DNA from: an uncultured Collinsella sp.
GTDB taxonomy: Bacteria > Actinomycetota > Coriobacteriia > Coriobacteriales > Coriobacteriaceae
Assembly (NCBI GenBank): GCA_900541145.1
Contig: UQIH01000012.1
Span: forward strand, 1 to 64,000
DNA: 64,000 bases
Direction of reading: 5' to 3'
The position numbers and the translations under genes are program-made. The notes under the pieces are model-generated. The model did not search any database, was not told the origin of the DNA, and was given only the letters and a program-made list of their open reading frames with translations. Below, in pieces: positions 27,450-39,458 of this stretch; position 1 is the first letter of the stretch; the number at the start of each line of letters is the position of its first letter.

Positions 27450-28901
27450 TTACTTTTTGCGGGAATTGGTGAAGGCCATGAGAGCCAGGCCGACGGCCAG
27501 CCAGCCGATCACGATGCTCCACTCCACCATGTTGAGGGAGGCGGGAGAGAACGGAATCACGAGCAGGCCGATGATGATGGCGCAGGCAGCGATAGCGAGG
27601 CCGATGCCAAACTTGCCGCCGGGCACCTCGTAGGGACGAGGCAGGTCGGGCTCGGTGAAGCGCATGCGCAGGCAAGCGAGGGCGACCATACCGCAGGAGA
27701 AGATGAAGGCGAGAGCCGACACGTTGGTCAGAGGGATGAGCATGTTCTTGCCCAAAAACGGTCCGACGACGGTGATGACGCCCAAGACGACGCAGGCAAG
27801 CTTGGGAGCGCCGGACTTGGGGTCGACCTCGGCGAACTGCTCGGGCAGCTGGCCCTTGCGGCCCATGGCGAGCATGATGCGGCTCGTGGCGCCGTAGAAG
27901 GAGTTCATCGGGCCCATGGGTCCAAGCGTAGCGATGACGAGCATGGCCAGGTACAGAAGCATGTTGATGCCCTTGAGGCAGGCAAGCGCGGGAACCGGGC
28001 TCTTAACAAACTCATGCCAGTCGAGGATGGTGCCGAACGAGTAGATGCAGACCATGTAGAAGCCGCCGGCGGCCAGCAGGGCCAGGGAGATGATCTTGCC
28101 GAACTTGTTCCAGTTGAGGCCCTCGGCTGCTTCCTCAGCCTGCTGAGGAATGGTGTCGAAGCCAGCGTAGAAGAACGGGGTCAGAACCAGGACCGACACG
28201 ATGCCGGCAAACAGGCTGGAGCTCTCGGTAGCGGCCTTGCCGCCGCCAGCGCCGGTGACCTGGGAGAACACGGGCATGGCATTGTCCGGCGAGCCGGTGA
28301 ACAGCGAGACGCCCATGGCGAGCAGCATGCCGCAGAGCAGGGCCTTGGTCAGGAAGGCCTGGAGCTTGGCAGCCGAGCTAGCGCCGCGGAAGTTGAGGAA
28401 GATGACGTAGACTGCAAAGCCGAGCGCGATCAGCGTCGGGAACAGGTAGACGTCGGCCCCCAGTATGGTGTAGAGCTTGACGGCGCGCAGCCACTCAAGG
28501 CCGGGCAGGCTGCCGAACATCTCGGACACGAGGGTCGAAATGGCGATGGCCTCCCACGGGCACAGGATGCCGTTGCCCAGGGCCAAAAGCCATCCGGTGA
28601 TGTAGCTCAGCGTACGGCCAAAGCTACGATCGACATACTCGACGATGCCGCCCGAGATGGGGATAGCAGCCGTGAGCTCACCGAAAACAGCTCCGACGGG
28701 CACGAGGAAGATTGCACCCAAGAGGAATGCGATCATAGCGGGAACGGGACCGCCGCCCACGACCATCCAGTCGCCGACCTGCAGAACCCAACCGGTACCG
28801 ATGATGGCACCGAAACCGATGGTGAAGAAGTTCCAGAGCGAAAGCGTTTTCTTCATGCCGCCGTTATCCTCGACTGCAACTTCTGCGTTCTTGTCCGCCA
28901 T
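27450..28901 (-). CDS. APC-family amino acid permease
   Basis: This 483-residue protein has about twelve membrane segments. An APC-type N terminus follows a charged 15-residue tail (SLWNFFTIGFGAIIGTGW, with the glycine-rich GxG loop of helix 1). A second family landmark is PISGGIVEYVDRSFG. The fold is that of a proton- or antiport-driven amino-acid transporter. GGAAAGGAGGGG precedes the ATG. It sits upstream of the amidohydrolase on the same strand and has a palindromic operator-like site just before its ribosome-binding site. Substrate unknown. Confidence 0.9.
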   Translation of the reverse strand: MADKNAEVAVEDNGGMKKTLSLWNFFTIGFGAIIGTGWVLQVGDWMVVGGGPVPAMIAFLLGAIFLVPVGAVFGELTAAIPISGGIVEYVDRSFGRTLSYITGWLLALGNGILCPWEAIAISTLVSEMFGSLPGLEWLRAVKLYTILGADVYLFPTLIALGFAVYVIFLNFRGASSAAKLQAFLTKALLCGMLLAMGVSLFTGSPDNAMPVFSQVTGAGGGKAATESSSLFAGIVSVLVLTPFFYAGFDTIPQQAEEAAEGLNWNKFGKIISLALLAAGGFYMVCIYSFGTILDWHEFVKSPVPALACLKGINMLLYLAMLVIATLGPMGPMNSFYGATSRIMLAMGRKGQLPEQFAEVDPKSGAPKLACVVLGVITVVGPFLGKNMLIPLTNVSALAFIFSCGMVALACLRMRFTEPDLPRPYEVPGGKFGIGLAIAACAIIIGLLVIPFSPASLNMVEWSIVIGWLAVGLALMAFTNSRKK

Positions 28902-28921
28902 TGTTCCCCTCCTTTCCTGTT

Positions 28922-28938
28922 TGACGCCCTTGGCGTCA
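28922..28938. promoter_or_regulatory. TGACGCC-N3-GGCGTCA inverted repeat before the permease gene
   Basis: A perfect 7-bp inverted repeat with a 3-base centre lies 21 bases upstream of the permease start codon. It may be an operator or a short leader hairpin. The rest of the spacer 28939-29260, which must hold two divergent promoters, shows no gene. Confidence 0.4.
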
Positions 28939-29260
28939 CCCCTTGCGCGGTCCGTTTTGCCGCGCGCTTTTATTTCGTGGCTTTAAGATACGGCCTTGGC
29001 GCAGCAGCTCCGCTTGTAGCTCGACCGAAGGCAGAACTGCAAAACGAGCGGCGCCGTTTTTGGGACGAACGGCACGGTTTGCCGCTCATTGTTGCCGCCC
29101 GTCCGACGGGCGTACGCTCATCGGACGCATATAGAGATGTTTTTGAGGCCGTGTGTTTTGCGCCTTTCGTACCGTTTACCGAGCTTTTGACGCGCGGACC
29201 CATTTGTTGCACATCTTTTTTGTAGGATGGACAGGTTATACATGAGACAAGGCGGTACGA

Positions 29261-30295
29261 ATGGCATACGGATACAACGACGGTGATCAACGGCGACAAA
29301 GCGTTCGCCTTGCTGGCCGTACCACGCCGACGCCCGGAAGTGCCACAAGCAGCAATCCGCAACGTCCTCAAGAGCAACCCAGGCCTTCGTCTCGGCAGCA
29401 GGCAAGCAAAACACGGCAAAGTGGCCGTCCGCGCACGGGCACAAGCGCGCAGCAAGACAGCCGCTTAGGCGCGCGCACTCGACAGCATCAAGCCGAGGTT
29501 CCGCAACTGCGCCGCAACGGCGCACGTCAGCCCGGCATCCATATCAACCGCTTCTTTTCGCATCCCCAAGGCGGACGCGACGGCAAGCCCTACCGCTCGA
29601 CATCGCACGTGAATGCCCCCGCCCTGCCGGCTCGTCGACTTCGCCTCGCACTGTGCTCTATCCTCACCTGTCTGGTCTTTGTGCTTATGAGCTCCTGTAT
29701 GTCCCACGGCTCGGCCGGTCTCGAGCCCACCGCCGAGGACAAGCTGCTCAAGGCCCCCGTCGCGCCCGGTTATTCTTTCGCCTTTTCGACCCCGCGCTCG
29801 CAATGGCAAGCCGGCACGATGCCCCATATCTATCAGATCGACCCCGCGTGGTCGGAGCTGCCTTACGCCGGCGGCACCATCCGCCAAAATGCCTGCGGGC
29901 CTACGTGCCTCACCATGGTCTATATCTTTAAGACGGGACGCACCGATATGACCCCCGTCGATATGTGCGCGCTTTCCGAGGCGGGCAATTACGCCCCCAC
30001 CGGTGCAACCGAATGGTCGTTTATGACGAGCGGCGCGTGGCAGTTGGGACTTAACGGAACGGAGCTCCATAACGATCGCGACTCGATGACTCAGGCGCTG
30101 CGTTCGGGAGCGCCCGTCATCGCCGCCGTTCGGCCGGGCACCTTTACCAACGTGGGCCACTACATTGTGCTTTACGGTATTGACGACGCCGACCAGATTG
30201 GAGTCTTCGATCCCAACTCGGCCAGCCGCAGCGCCCGCCGCTGGGGCGCCGTAGAGGTCCTTAACGAAGTCGAAGCCATGTGGGCCTACTACTAG
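29261..30295 (+). CDS. Membrane-anchored C39-like peptidase domain protein
   Basis: The 344-residue protein has three parts. A 120-residue Arg/Gln/Ser/Pro-rich, probably disordered cytoplasmic segment comes first. One membrane segment follows at about 127-145 (LALCSILTCLVFVLM). An outside C39-like cysteine peptidase domain follows, with nucleophile motif QNACGPTCLTMVY (about 211-223), histidine in GHYIVLYGIDD, and aspartate or asparagine in FDPNS. Such domains cleave peptides or act as peptide-binding proteins. AAGGCGG lies five bases before the ATG. The gene is alone on the plus strand; no exporter is adjacent. Whether it processes a bacteriocin or cell-wall peptide is unknown. Confidence 0.82.
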   Translation: MAYGYNDGDQRRQSVRLAGRTTPTPGSATSSNPQRPQEQPRPSSRQQASKTRQSGRPRTGTSAQQDSRLGARTRQHQAEVPQLRRNGARQPGIHINRFFSHPQGGRDGKPYRSTSHVNAPALPARRLRLALCSILTCLVFVLMSSCMSHGSAGLEPTAEDKLLKAPVAPGYSFAFSTPRSQWQAGTMPHIYQIDPAWSELPYAGGTIRQNACGPTCLTMVYIFKTGRTDMTPVDMCALSEAGNYAPTGATEWSFMTSGAWQLGLNGTELHNDRDSMTQALRSGAPVIAAVRPGTFTNVGHYIVLYGIDDADQIGVFDPNSASRSARRWGAVEVLNEVEAMWAYY

Positions 30296-30328
30296 TCGTT
30301 GGGGACAGACTTAAATGAGTGGTCGTTA

Positions 30329-30389
30329 GGGACAGCCTTTAAGAACTGTCCCAAGCTGCCGGCAGGAAAGGAACGTCCCCAAGTGCCGG
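30329..30389. repeat. REP-like dispersed repeat, copy 1
   Basis: This stretch contains a GGGACAG/CTGTCCC hairpin. It also contains the string GCCGGCAGGAAAGGAACGTC, followed by CCCAAGTGCCGG. Closely similar strings occur at 38941-38984 and 45677-45720, always just beyond the end of a gene. CCGGCA and TGCCGG ends make each copy a small stem-loop. The layout resembles extragenic palindromic repeats spread by REP-associated transposases, but no such transposase is seen here. Confidence 0.65.
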
Positions 30390-30416
30390 GTTCCCAATGA
30401 CTAGGTGGATAGCAAA

Positions 30417-30446
30417 AGTCCCGCAGTCGGAGCGGACCGCGGGACT
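30417..30446 (-). terminator. Terminator of carbamate kinase
   Basis: An 8-bp stem (30417-30424 with 30439-30446) is followed on the minus strand by TTTTGCT. Confidence 0.8.
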
Positions 30447-30465
30447 CATGAAGAGAGGCTAGTTT

Positions 30466-30489
30466 GTGGGCGCCTTGCCTGGCGCCCAC
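30466..30489 (-). other. 9-bp hairpin in the carbamate kinase 3' UTR
   Basis: GTGGGCGCC (30466-30474) pairs exactly with 30481-30489 across a 6-base loop. It lies between the stop codon and the terminator, so the transcript ends in two tandem hairpins. It may protect the 3' end. Confidence 0.6.
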
Positions 30490-30511
30490 GAGAGAGGCAA
30501 TGGAGTAGAGG

Positions 30512-31474
30512 CTACTCGTGGATGCGGGTACCGGAGAGGCCGGCCATGGTCTCGGCGGCCTTGTCCAGGGCGCCGATGATGCAGGTGCGGCCCTTGCGGG
30601 AGCGGGCGAACTTGATGGCAGCGCGAACCTTGGGCTCCATGGAACCCTTGCCGAACTGGCCCTCGTCGGCCAGGCGCTCGGCCTCGTCGGCGGTGAGGTC
30701 CTCGAGCTCCTCCTGGTTGGGCTTGCCAAAGTTGATGGCGACATGCTCAACGGCGGTCAGCAGGAACAGAACGTCGGCGTCGCAGTCCTCAGCCAGCAGC
30801 TCGCCGCCCAGGTCCTTGTCGATGACGGCGGGAACGCCCTTGTAGCAGCCCTTGTTCTCGTAGTCGCGGACGACGGGGATGCCGCCGCCACCGCAGGCGA
30901 TGACGATGAACTCGTTGTCGAGCAGATTGAGGATGGAGTCAGCCTCGACGATCTTCTTGGGATCGGGGGAAGCGACGACGCGACGCCAGCCGCGACCGGA
31001 ATCCTCGACGAAGACCTTGGAGGGATCCTCGGCCATGAACTCCTTGGCCTGCTCCTCAGTGTAGAAGGGGCCAATCGGCTTGGTCGGGTTCTTGAACGCG
31101 GGATCGTCCGGGTCGCACTCGATCTGGGTGACGACGGTTGCGGCGTGCCAACGCTTATAGCGCTTGTGCATCTCGCGGCCAATGCCCTGCTGCAGGTGAT
31201 AGCCGATGTAGCCCTGGGACATGGCGCCGCACTCGGGCAGCGGCATCTCGGGGGTGCCGATGGCGTCGTGGGCGGCGGCGAAGGCGTTCTGGATCATGCC
31301 GACCTGCGGACCGTTGCCGTGGGTGATGATAATCTCGTTGCCCTGCTCGATCAGGCCGAGGAGAGCGTGAGCGGTGTTGCTCACGGCCTCGATCTGCTCA
31401 ACGGGGTTGTTGCCGAGGGCATTGCCGCCAAGGGCGACGACGATACGATCGGGCTTGCCAAGAGGCTTAGACAT
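30512..31474 (-). CDS. arcC: Carbamate kinase
   Basis: This 320-residue amino-acid-kinase-fold protein makes ATP from carbamoyl phosphate, the last step of arginine or agmatine fermentation. Characteristic motifs are VVALGGNALG at the N terminus, THGNGPQVGMIQNA (about 52-65), CGGGGIPVV (about 213-221), and VIDKDLGGELLA (about 235-246). The ATG at 31474 has AAAGGA upstream; a longer frame would add a poorly conserved 19-residue tail. No other arginine deiminase pathway gene is next to it in the window. It is a single-gene unit with its own terminator. Confidence 0.95.
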   Translation of the reverse strand: MSKPLGKPDRIVVALGGNALGNNPVEQIEAVSNTAHALLGLIEQGNEIIITHGNGPQVGMIQNAFAAAHDAIGTPEMPLPECGAMSQGYIGYHLQQGIGREMHKRYKRWHAATVVTQIECDPDDPAFKNPTKPIGPFYTEEQAKEFMAEDPSKVFVEDSGRGWRRVVASPDPKKIVEADSILNLLDNEFIVIACGGGGIPVVRDYENKGCYKGVPAVIDKDLGGELLAEDCDADVLFLLTAVEHVAINFGKPNQEELEDLTADEAERLADEGQFGKGSMEPKVRAAIKFARSRKGRTCIIGALDKAAETMAGLSGTRIHE

Positions 31475-32076
31475 TGCTGGAATCCTTTCTGTAAAAGGCC
31501 TACAACCCATTAATAACCCGCGCCCGTGCAATACGCGAGTTTATTAAGGTTTATATTCTCTTTATCGCTCATTTTATTCATTTTGAAAATAGTTGAACGG
31601 TGAACGGTCGTTTTTATCCGCTCAGCGTACAGAACCCCAGCTCAAGCATATCTACGTCATTTACGTGCAACTTTATTTTAATAGAGCAGGGATTAGACCA
31701 GATTATGCAAACTATATCTTTGCTAAACATAAAACAGACAGCGCAAAATCTTACTCGTACTATACGAGATTCTATGCACTTATTGGACGAGTATGCAGCC
31801 CTGCAATAACATGGCGTTTTTCATCCAACTTAAGGAATAGACGAGTGCCTTTGCCGCGCGTCGGCCGGCAGCCGGCGAGCCGTCTCGTCGATTGCCGCTT
31901 CCAGAAAATCAAAAACTGATATTGCGCGCGCAATTGCGGCATGGTACTTTAGCGAAGAACAGCGCGGGCTGGGGCGACAGAGATCTGTCGTGAAGTTTGG
32001 GTTCGGCGACCCCGCCGCTGTCTTCTCCTTATCCGCCAGCGAGCCCCTTGAGCGACGGATTGAGGAGGTCCTTACT
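31475..32076. other. AT-rich spacer between arcC and the DUF3830 pair
   Basis: About 600 bases without a gene I can support. Positions 31500-31830 are clearly more AT-rich than the flanks, and two overlapping small frames cross them on the plus strand (about 70 and 108 codons). Neither has a convincing ribosome-binding site, and I recognise neither. The region must contain divergent promoters for arcC and the DUF3830 operon. A perfect palindrome TTGCGCGCGCAA lies near 31922-31933. Confidence 0.5.
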
Positions 32077-32493
32077 ATGACAAAAATGCTCAAGATCACG
32101 CTAAATGGCGAGACGTTTCTCGCCGACATGCTCTGGGACAAGGCTCCCGAGGCATGTAAACTCTTCGAATCGTCCTGTCCGGTCGAGTCACGTATCTTTT
32201 CGGCCAAGATCTGCGATGCCGAGGTAACCTATCCCGTATCGGGCCCCATCGCCAATTACGAGCACATCGAGAACCCCGTCTTTCACGAGCCGGCGGGCGC
32301 AGTGAGCTGGTATGGCGGATGGTCGTCAATCTGCATCTTCTTTGACGTGTGCGAGCCCTTTGGCACCTGCAACATGTTCGCCCGCATCTGTGAAGCCGAC
32401 CGCGAGCGTTTTGCCGCCGCCTGCCGCAATGTTTGGGACAACCAGGGCATGTACATTAAAAACGAAATCGTCGAGATCGAAACGGAGGCCTAA
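32077..32493 (+). CDS. DUF3830 family protein (cyclophilin-like fold)
   Basis: The 138-residue protein matches the DUF3830 family, which has a small beta-barrel fold related to cyclophilins. Recognisable stretches are LKITLNGETFLADML at the N terminus, a central EPAGAVSWYGGWSSICIFFD, and GTCNMFARI. Family function is unknown; some members lie near amidohydrolases and permeases of small-molecule catabolism. GGAGGT lies seven bases before the ATG at 32077, so the longer frame is rejected. The next gene starts two bases after the stop, indicating an operon. Confidence 0.8.
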   Translation: MTKMLKITLNGETFLADMLWDKAPEACKLFESSCPVESRIFSAKICDAEVTYPVSGPIANYEHIENPVFHEPAGAVSWYGGWSSICIFFDVCEPFGTCNMFARICEADRERFAAACRNVWDNQGMYIKNEIVEIETEA

Positions 32494-32495
32494 AG

Positions 32496-33020
32496 ATGAT
32501 GGATATCAACACCCTGCTCGCACTCGACCTTGCCGAGTACATCACTGCACTTGAGGCCCTCGCCGATCAAATGATGCTCGAGGAGCCCCGCGACATCGAC
32601 CTGATGCGTCGCCGCAAGCTCGACACCGGCCGCGAATTCGCCGTCTGGAACTTCACCGTCGGCTACTGCATGAACGCAGCCGACGCCCTCTCCCTCCTGC
32701 GAGCCCAGGCCAACGAAAACGCTAACGACGGCACCGCCGACCTCGCAACGATCAACAACAGCGCCGCGCGCCTGTGCGACTGGTTCTCGGGCGCCTTCGA
32801 CGTCACCGGCAAAATGGATGACACCACGGCAATCCTCGCCCACAGCCGCGACCTCTACGCCCAGGTAGAGACTCACGAACAGTTTGCAGCCCTCACCCGC
32901 GCCACCGAGCGCTATCTGGTCCAGCTCCAATTTTGGGTTGACCGCCAGATTCCCTGGCCGGCTATTAGCGACTTCGTCCACGGCTACCGCCTACGCACAG
33001 AGAGCGGCGAGACAAGGTAA
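32496..33020 (+). CDS. Hypothetical protein paired with DUF3830
   Basis: The 174-residue protein is mainly alpha-helical by eye and lacks signal peptide, membrane segments and recognisable motifs. It is acidic in its first half, and a Trp/Phe-rich helix (LVQLQFWVDRQIPWPA) is conserved-looking near the C terminus. GGAGG seven bases before the first ATG supports the start. The two-base gap to the DUF3830 gene means the two are surely co-transcribed and may form a complex. I do not recognise a function. Confidence 0.7.
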   Translation: MMDINTLLALDLAEYITALEALADQMMLEEPRDIDLMRRRKLDTGREFAVWNFTVGYCMNAADALSLLRAQANENANDGTADLATINNSAARLCDWFSGAFDVTGKMDDTTAILAHSRDLYAQVETHEQFAALTRATERYLVQLQFWVDRQIPWPAISDFVHGYRLRTESGETR

Positions 33021-33075
33021 CCAAGCAAGCAGCACCGACAACACCCCACCATCGGGATCCAAAGTAAGAATCAGA

Positions 33076-33109
33076 GGGCTGGAGACGCACCCAACAGCGT
33101 CCCCAGCCC
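33076..33109 (+). terminator. Hairpin after the DUF3830 operon
   Basis: A near-perfect 13-base stem (33076-33088 with 33097-33109, one mismatch) lies 55 bases after the stop. It lacks a T run, so termination is likely but not certain. Confidence 0.55.
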
Positions 33110-33165
33110 CTTCGCAAAGTAGAGCACTGTTTCAGTGGCTTTGAGGCCTATTCGAACCTTTGCTA

Positions 33166-33247
33166 TCTCCCAATTTTTGTATTTTTACGACAATATTATC
33201 TGCAAATTTTTGTATGATTTTAGGCGATTCTATCTGTCAATTTTTGT
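33166..33247 (+). repeat. Three phased AAATTTTTGT-type repeats upstream of the DUF4143 ATPase
   Basis: TCTNNCAATTTTTGT-like 15-mers occur at 33166-33180, 33199-33213 and 33233-33247. They are spaced 33 and 34 bases apart, about three helical turns, and end 14 bases before the start codon. Their phasing suggests cooperative binding of a protein, possibly autoregulation by the ATPase gene product or a partner. The repeats are seen directly; binding is inferred. Confidence 0.6.
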
Positions 33248-33261
33248 CATTTGGGGGTTTA

Positions 33262-34623
33262 ATGCTACGCCGTAAGGTCACTGATAGGCTTTTGAGCTGG
33301 AAGAATAACTCCAATAAGGCATTACTCGTTACTGGTGCGCGTCAGATTGGCAAGAGCTATGCGATTCGCGCGTTTGGACAAAGCAACTACGCTTCGTATT
33401 TTGAGGTCAATTTACTACTCGATGTCGAAGCAAGGAATGCACTTGTTGGCGCAAAGAACTCCGTTGACTTTATCAACCGTGTAGCCCTTCTTGCGGATGC
33501 GCCGCTTGTTGAGGGCGATACGCTTGTCTTTGTCGATGAGATTCAGGAGTATCCGCAGATCGTTACACTCATGAAGGCGTTGGTCGAGGATGGGCGCTTT
33601 AGCTATGTCTTCTCGGGGTCTATGCTTGGGACTGAGTTTAAGGGGGTCTCTTCTTTTCCGGTGGGGTATGTAGAGCACATTGTTATGCGCCCGATGGATT
33701 TTGAAGAGTTTTGTTGGGCAAACAGCGTTAGCGAGAATGTGCTTGCAGGCATTCGCAGCTGCCTTGTCGAGAAACATCCTGTCGAAAACTATATTCATGA
33801 GGCGATGCTCAAGAACTATAGAGCTTATATCGTTTGCGGCGGCATGCCGGAGGTCGTTCAGAATTATATTGATTCGGGTTATTCGCTCGTGAGCACACGT
33901 GAGCTTCAAACTCAGCTGGTCGATCAGTACAAAAGCGATATCTCAAAATATGCATCGACTCGAGCGTTTAACGTTCGGTCGATTTTTGAGCAAATTCCCG
34001 TTCAGCTTGAGGCGGAGTCTCATCGCTTTGTCGTTTCGTCTCTGGGCGAGGGAGCTCGCCTTAAAAAATATGAGCAGGATTTCCTGTGGCTTGTTAACGC
34101 AGGTGTTGGATTGATGGTCGCCAGGGTGACGGAGCCACGGAGTCCTCTCAAGAGGACGGAGAAAACGACGGCCTTCAAACTATATGAGTCTGATACAGGC
34201 ATGCTCGCATCGCGGTACCCCGGCAGCACTGCACGCGCCGTCTATCTTGATATGAAAACTCCCAACCTTGGTGGTCTCTATGAGAACGTGGTCGCGCAGG
34301 AACTCGTTGCCCTCGGGGCGGATGCATGGTACTACCAAACGCGTGAGGTCGGTGAAGTTGACTTTGTGATCGAAGGCATCCACGGTCATGTTGTCCCAAT
34401 CGAGGTCAAATCGGGCAAGAAAGTTCGAGCGCACGCGGCCCTCGATCGTCTGATGAGTGTGGGCGAGTACAAAATTCCCGATGCCGTTGTACTAAGCCAC
34501 GAGAATCTCAGCAAAGAGGGCAAGGTTCTGTACGTTCCAATCTACATGACGTTTTGTCTCGATGAGTTTATGGAAAAGGATGACCCCAATAACGATTTCT
34601 CGTTCGCGCCCATATCTCTCTAG
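33262..34623 (+). CDS. AAA ATPase with C-terminal DUF4143 (nuclease-like) domain
   Basis: The 453-residue protein belongs to the AAA_14/DUF4143 ATPases. Walker A is GARQIGKS (25-32) and Walker B is VFVDEIQEYP (about 89-98), followed by a sensor FSGSMLG. The C-terminal DUF4143 part contains LYENVVAQEL and then EVDFVIEG and PIEVKSGK, which match a PD-(D/E)xK nuclease core. Such genes are common, highly duplicated and of unknown role; defence or mobile-element functions have been proposed. The ATG at 33262 has GGGGGT upstream. Codon use is less GC-biased than its neighbours, which suggests horizontal acquisition. Three phased repeats precede it. Confidence 0.88.
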   Translation: MLRRKVTDRLLSWKNNSNKALLVTGARQIGKSYAIRAFGQSNYASYFEVNLLLDVEARNALVGAKNSVDFINRVALLADAPLVEGDTLVFVDEIQEYPQIVTLMKALVEDGRFSYVFSGSMLGTEFKGVSSFPVGYVEHIVMRPMDFEEFCWANSVSENVLAGIRSCLVEKHPVENYIHEAMLKNYRAYIVCGGMPEVVQNYIDSGYSLVSTRELQTQLVDQYKSDISKYASTRAFNVRSIFEQIPVQLEAESHRFVVSSLGEGARLKKYEQDFLWLVNAGVGLMVARVTEPRSPLKRTEKTTAFKLYESDTGMLASRYPGSTARAVYLDMKTPNLGGLYENVVAQELVALGADAWYYQTREVGEVDFVIEGIHGHVVPIEVKSGKKVRAHAALDRLMSVGEYKIPDAVVLSHENLSKEGKVLYVPIYMTFCLDEFMEKDDPNNDFSFAPISL

Positions 34624-34680
34624 CCATTTGAATCTGCAATCCAGCCCCGTCCACGCATCAATGCATTTCCCAAGGTGCTG

Positions 34681-34787
34681 CGCGTTTCGCGGCAAAGCCG
34701 CGAAAAAGCAAAGGGATAAGAAGCCGCAACAACCCCGCCCCCCATCCATCCCCAAAGCAACGCGCCTTTCGCGGCAAAGCCGCGAAA
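34681..34787. repeat. Duplicated small hairpin TTTCGCGGC-AAA-GCCGCGAAA
   Basis: The same 21-base hairpin occurs at 34685-34705 and 34767-34787, each with an ACGCGC- or CGCG-like left flank. They sit in the 370-base spacer between the convergent ATPase and pyruvate oxidoreductase genes. They may serve as terminators of the plus-strand gene. Confidence 0.6.
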
Positions 34788-34858
34788 CAGCGACCGGGAC
34801 AAAAGGCCCCCACAACCACGTCCTTCATTCAGCCACACAATCCGAGGACGTAGTCGTA

Positions 34859-34983
34859 GCAGGATCTGAGGACTGACCTTCGCGGACATTCCGCAGGACG
34901 AAGGAACCCCCGCCGCACGTAGTGCGCAGCGGGGGTTCCTTCATGTCCGAGGACGTCCGCGAAGGTCAGCCCTCAGATCCTGC
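34859..34983 (-). terminator. Long two-stage hairpin after nifJ
   Basis: A 29-bp outer stem (34859-34887 with 34955-34983, one wobble) encloses a symmetric internal loop whose two strands (34888-34899 and 34943-34954) are near-repeats of each other. A 14-bp inner stem follows (34900-34913 with 34929-34942) with a small apical hairpin. It starts 11 bases after the nifJ stop codon. Whether it terminates or stabilises the message is unclear. Confidence 0.75.
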
Positions 34984-34993
34984 GGTGAGAGAC

Positions 34994-38533
<3,540 letters not shown>

Positions 38534-38565
38534 ATACCCCTCTCCTCTCATATAGGTATACAGGC

Positions 38566-38581
38566 CCCGGCGATCGCCGGG
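38566..38581. promoter_or_regulatory. 16-base perfect palindrome in the nifJ leader
   Basis: CCCGGCGATCGCCGGG lies 33 bases upstream of the nifJ start codon, within the probable 5' UTR. It could be an operator or a leader hairpin. The remainder of the spacer up to 38878 holds no gene I can support. Confidence 0.4.
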
Positions 38582-38878
38582 ATGTTGGCGTGATGGGATT
38601 TACGCTGTTGCTTCCAATCATCTGGCAGGCAGGCTCAGCAGCAGGTACGTGGCGTGGAGAGAAGACATGCCGAGGCGAGGGACAGCTGATGCGCCCCACA
38701 GACCCGACCGCCCGTCTTGCACATGACCGAGCGCCGCAAAGGCCGCATGCCGGATGCTCCCGGGCACGCCCCGGCGATGGGAAGCGCCCGCAACGGAAAT
38801 CCGCATGCGGGTTTATTGTACCCCGCCGTTAAGTGTAATTTCGACAAATATAGGCGGGCGGTAAAGGTTTACCTCGGG

Positions 38879-39420
38879 TGACCGCCAAAGGCCAGAATGG
38901 TCCCTCCATCCCCGGACGACTGGCTCTGACGCGCCAAGGAGTGTCCCCAAGTACCGGCAGGAAAGGAACGTCCCTAACTGCCGGCTAGAGGGCGCCGAGC
39001 AGGATGGCGTAGGTGGTGGATTCGCCGAGTTTGAGCTCGTCGCCGGGGTTGAGCTGGGCGGAGCGGCCGGGCTCTACTTGAATACACACACTCGTGGCCC
39101 CGTTTACCACCACGGTGCCGTTAGTGGACGACAGGTCCTCGACAAACCATGCGCCAGACTCGTCGCACCAGATATGGGCATGGCGGGCCGAGACGTCGTC
39201 GGTGATGCCGCCCTCCCCCGTTGCCAGCGCGCCGATCTCAACGCCTTCCTCACTCGGCTGAATCCAGCGCGGGACGCTCACCACGTAGCCGTTTTGCACG
39301 CACAGCAGTCCCAGCGGATGCGCCGGCGCGACCTCGTGCTCGCCCGCGACCGAAGATGTGCTCAGCGAGCGCGGCGTCGACGTGTCGCCGCCACGGGTCG
39401 CATGAGCGCGGCGGCTCGCC
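38879..39420. repeat. Left copy of a ~540-bp direct repeat flanking the RiPP island
   Basis: This stretch matches 45616-46160 in the same orientation. It covers about 105 bases of 3' flank, including a REP-like unit (38941-38984), plus the last ~145 codons of an FHA gene. Differences are scattered (roughly 80-85% identity by eye). Homology stops near 39420, where the FHA frame is cut and AT-richer DNA begins. Confidence 0.85.
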
Positions 39421-39458
39421 CGACTTGGAACTAAGGCGGGCGTGAGAGCAAACGGCAT
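38985..39458 (-). pseudogene. Truncated FHA-domain gene fragment
   Basis: The frame encodes the FHA domain and C terminus of the protein at 45721-46659 (PRWIQPSEEGVEIGALATGE, SSTNGTVVVNGA, LNPGDELKLGESTTYAIL). It lacks the first ~165 residues. The N-terminal 17 residues have no counterpart, and no ribosome-binding site precedes the only ATG. The forkhead-associated fold core (GVEIGALATGE, SARHAH, SSTNGT) is intact, so a short protein is conceivable but unlikely. It is best read as a partial duplicate left by the event that placed the island here. Confidence 0.75.

Noticed and set aside
31593..31919. Small plus-strand frames in the AT-rich spacer after arcC
   Set aside because: Overlapping frames of similar length, no convincing ribosome-binding site and no recognisable motif; chance open frames are expected in such DNA.
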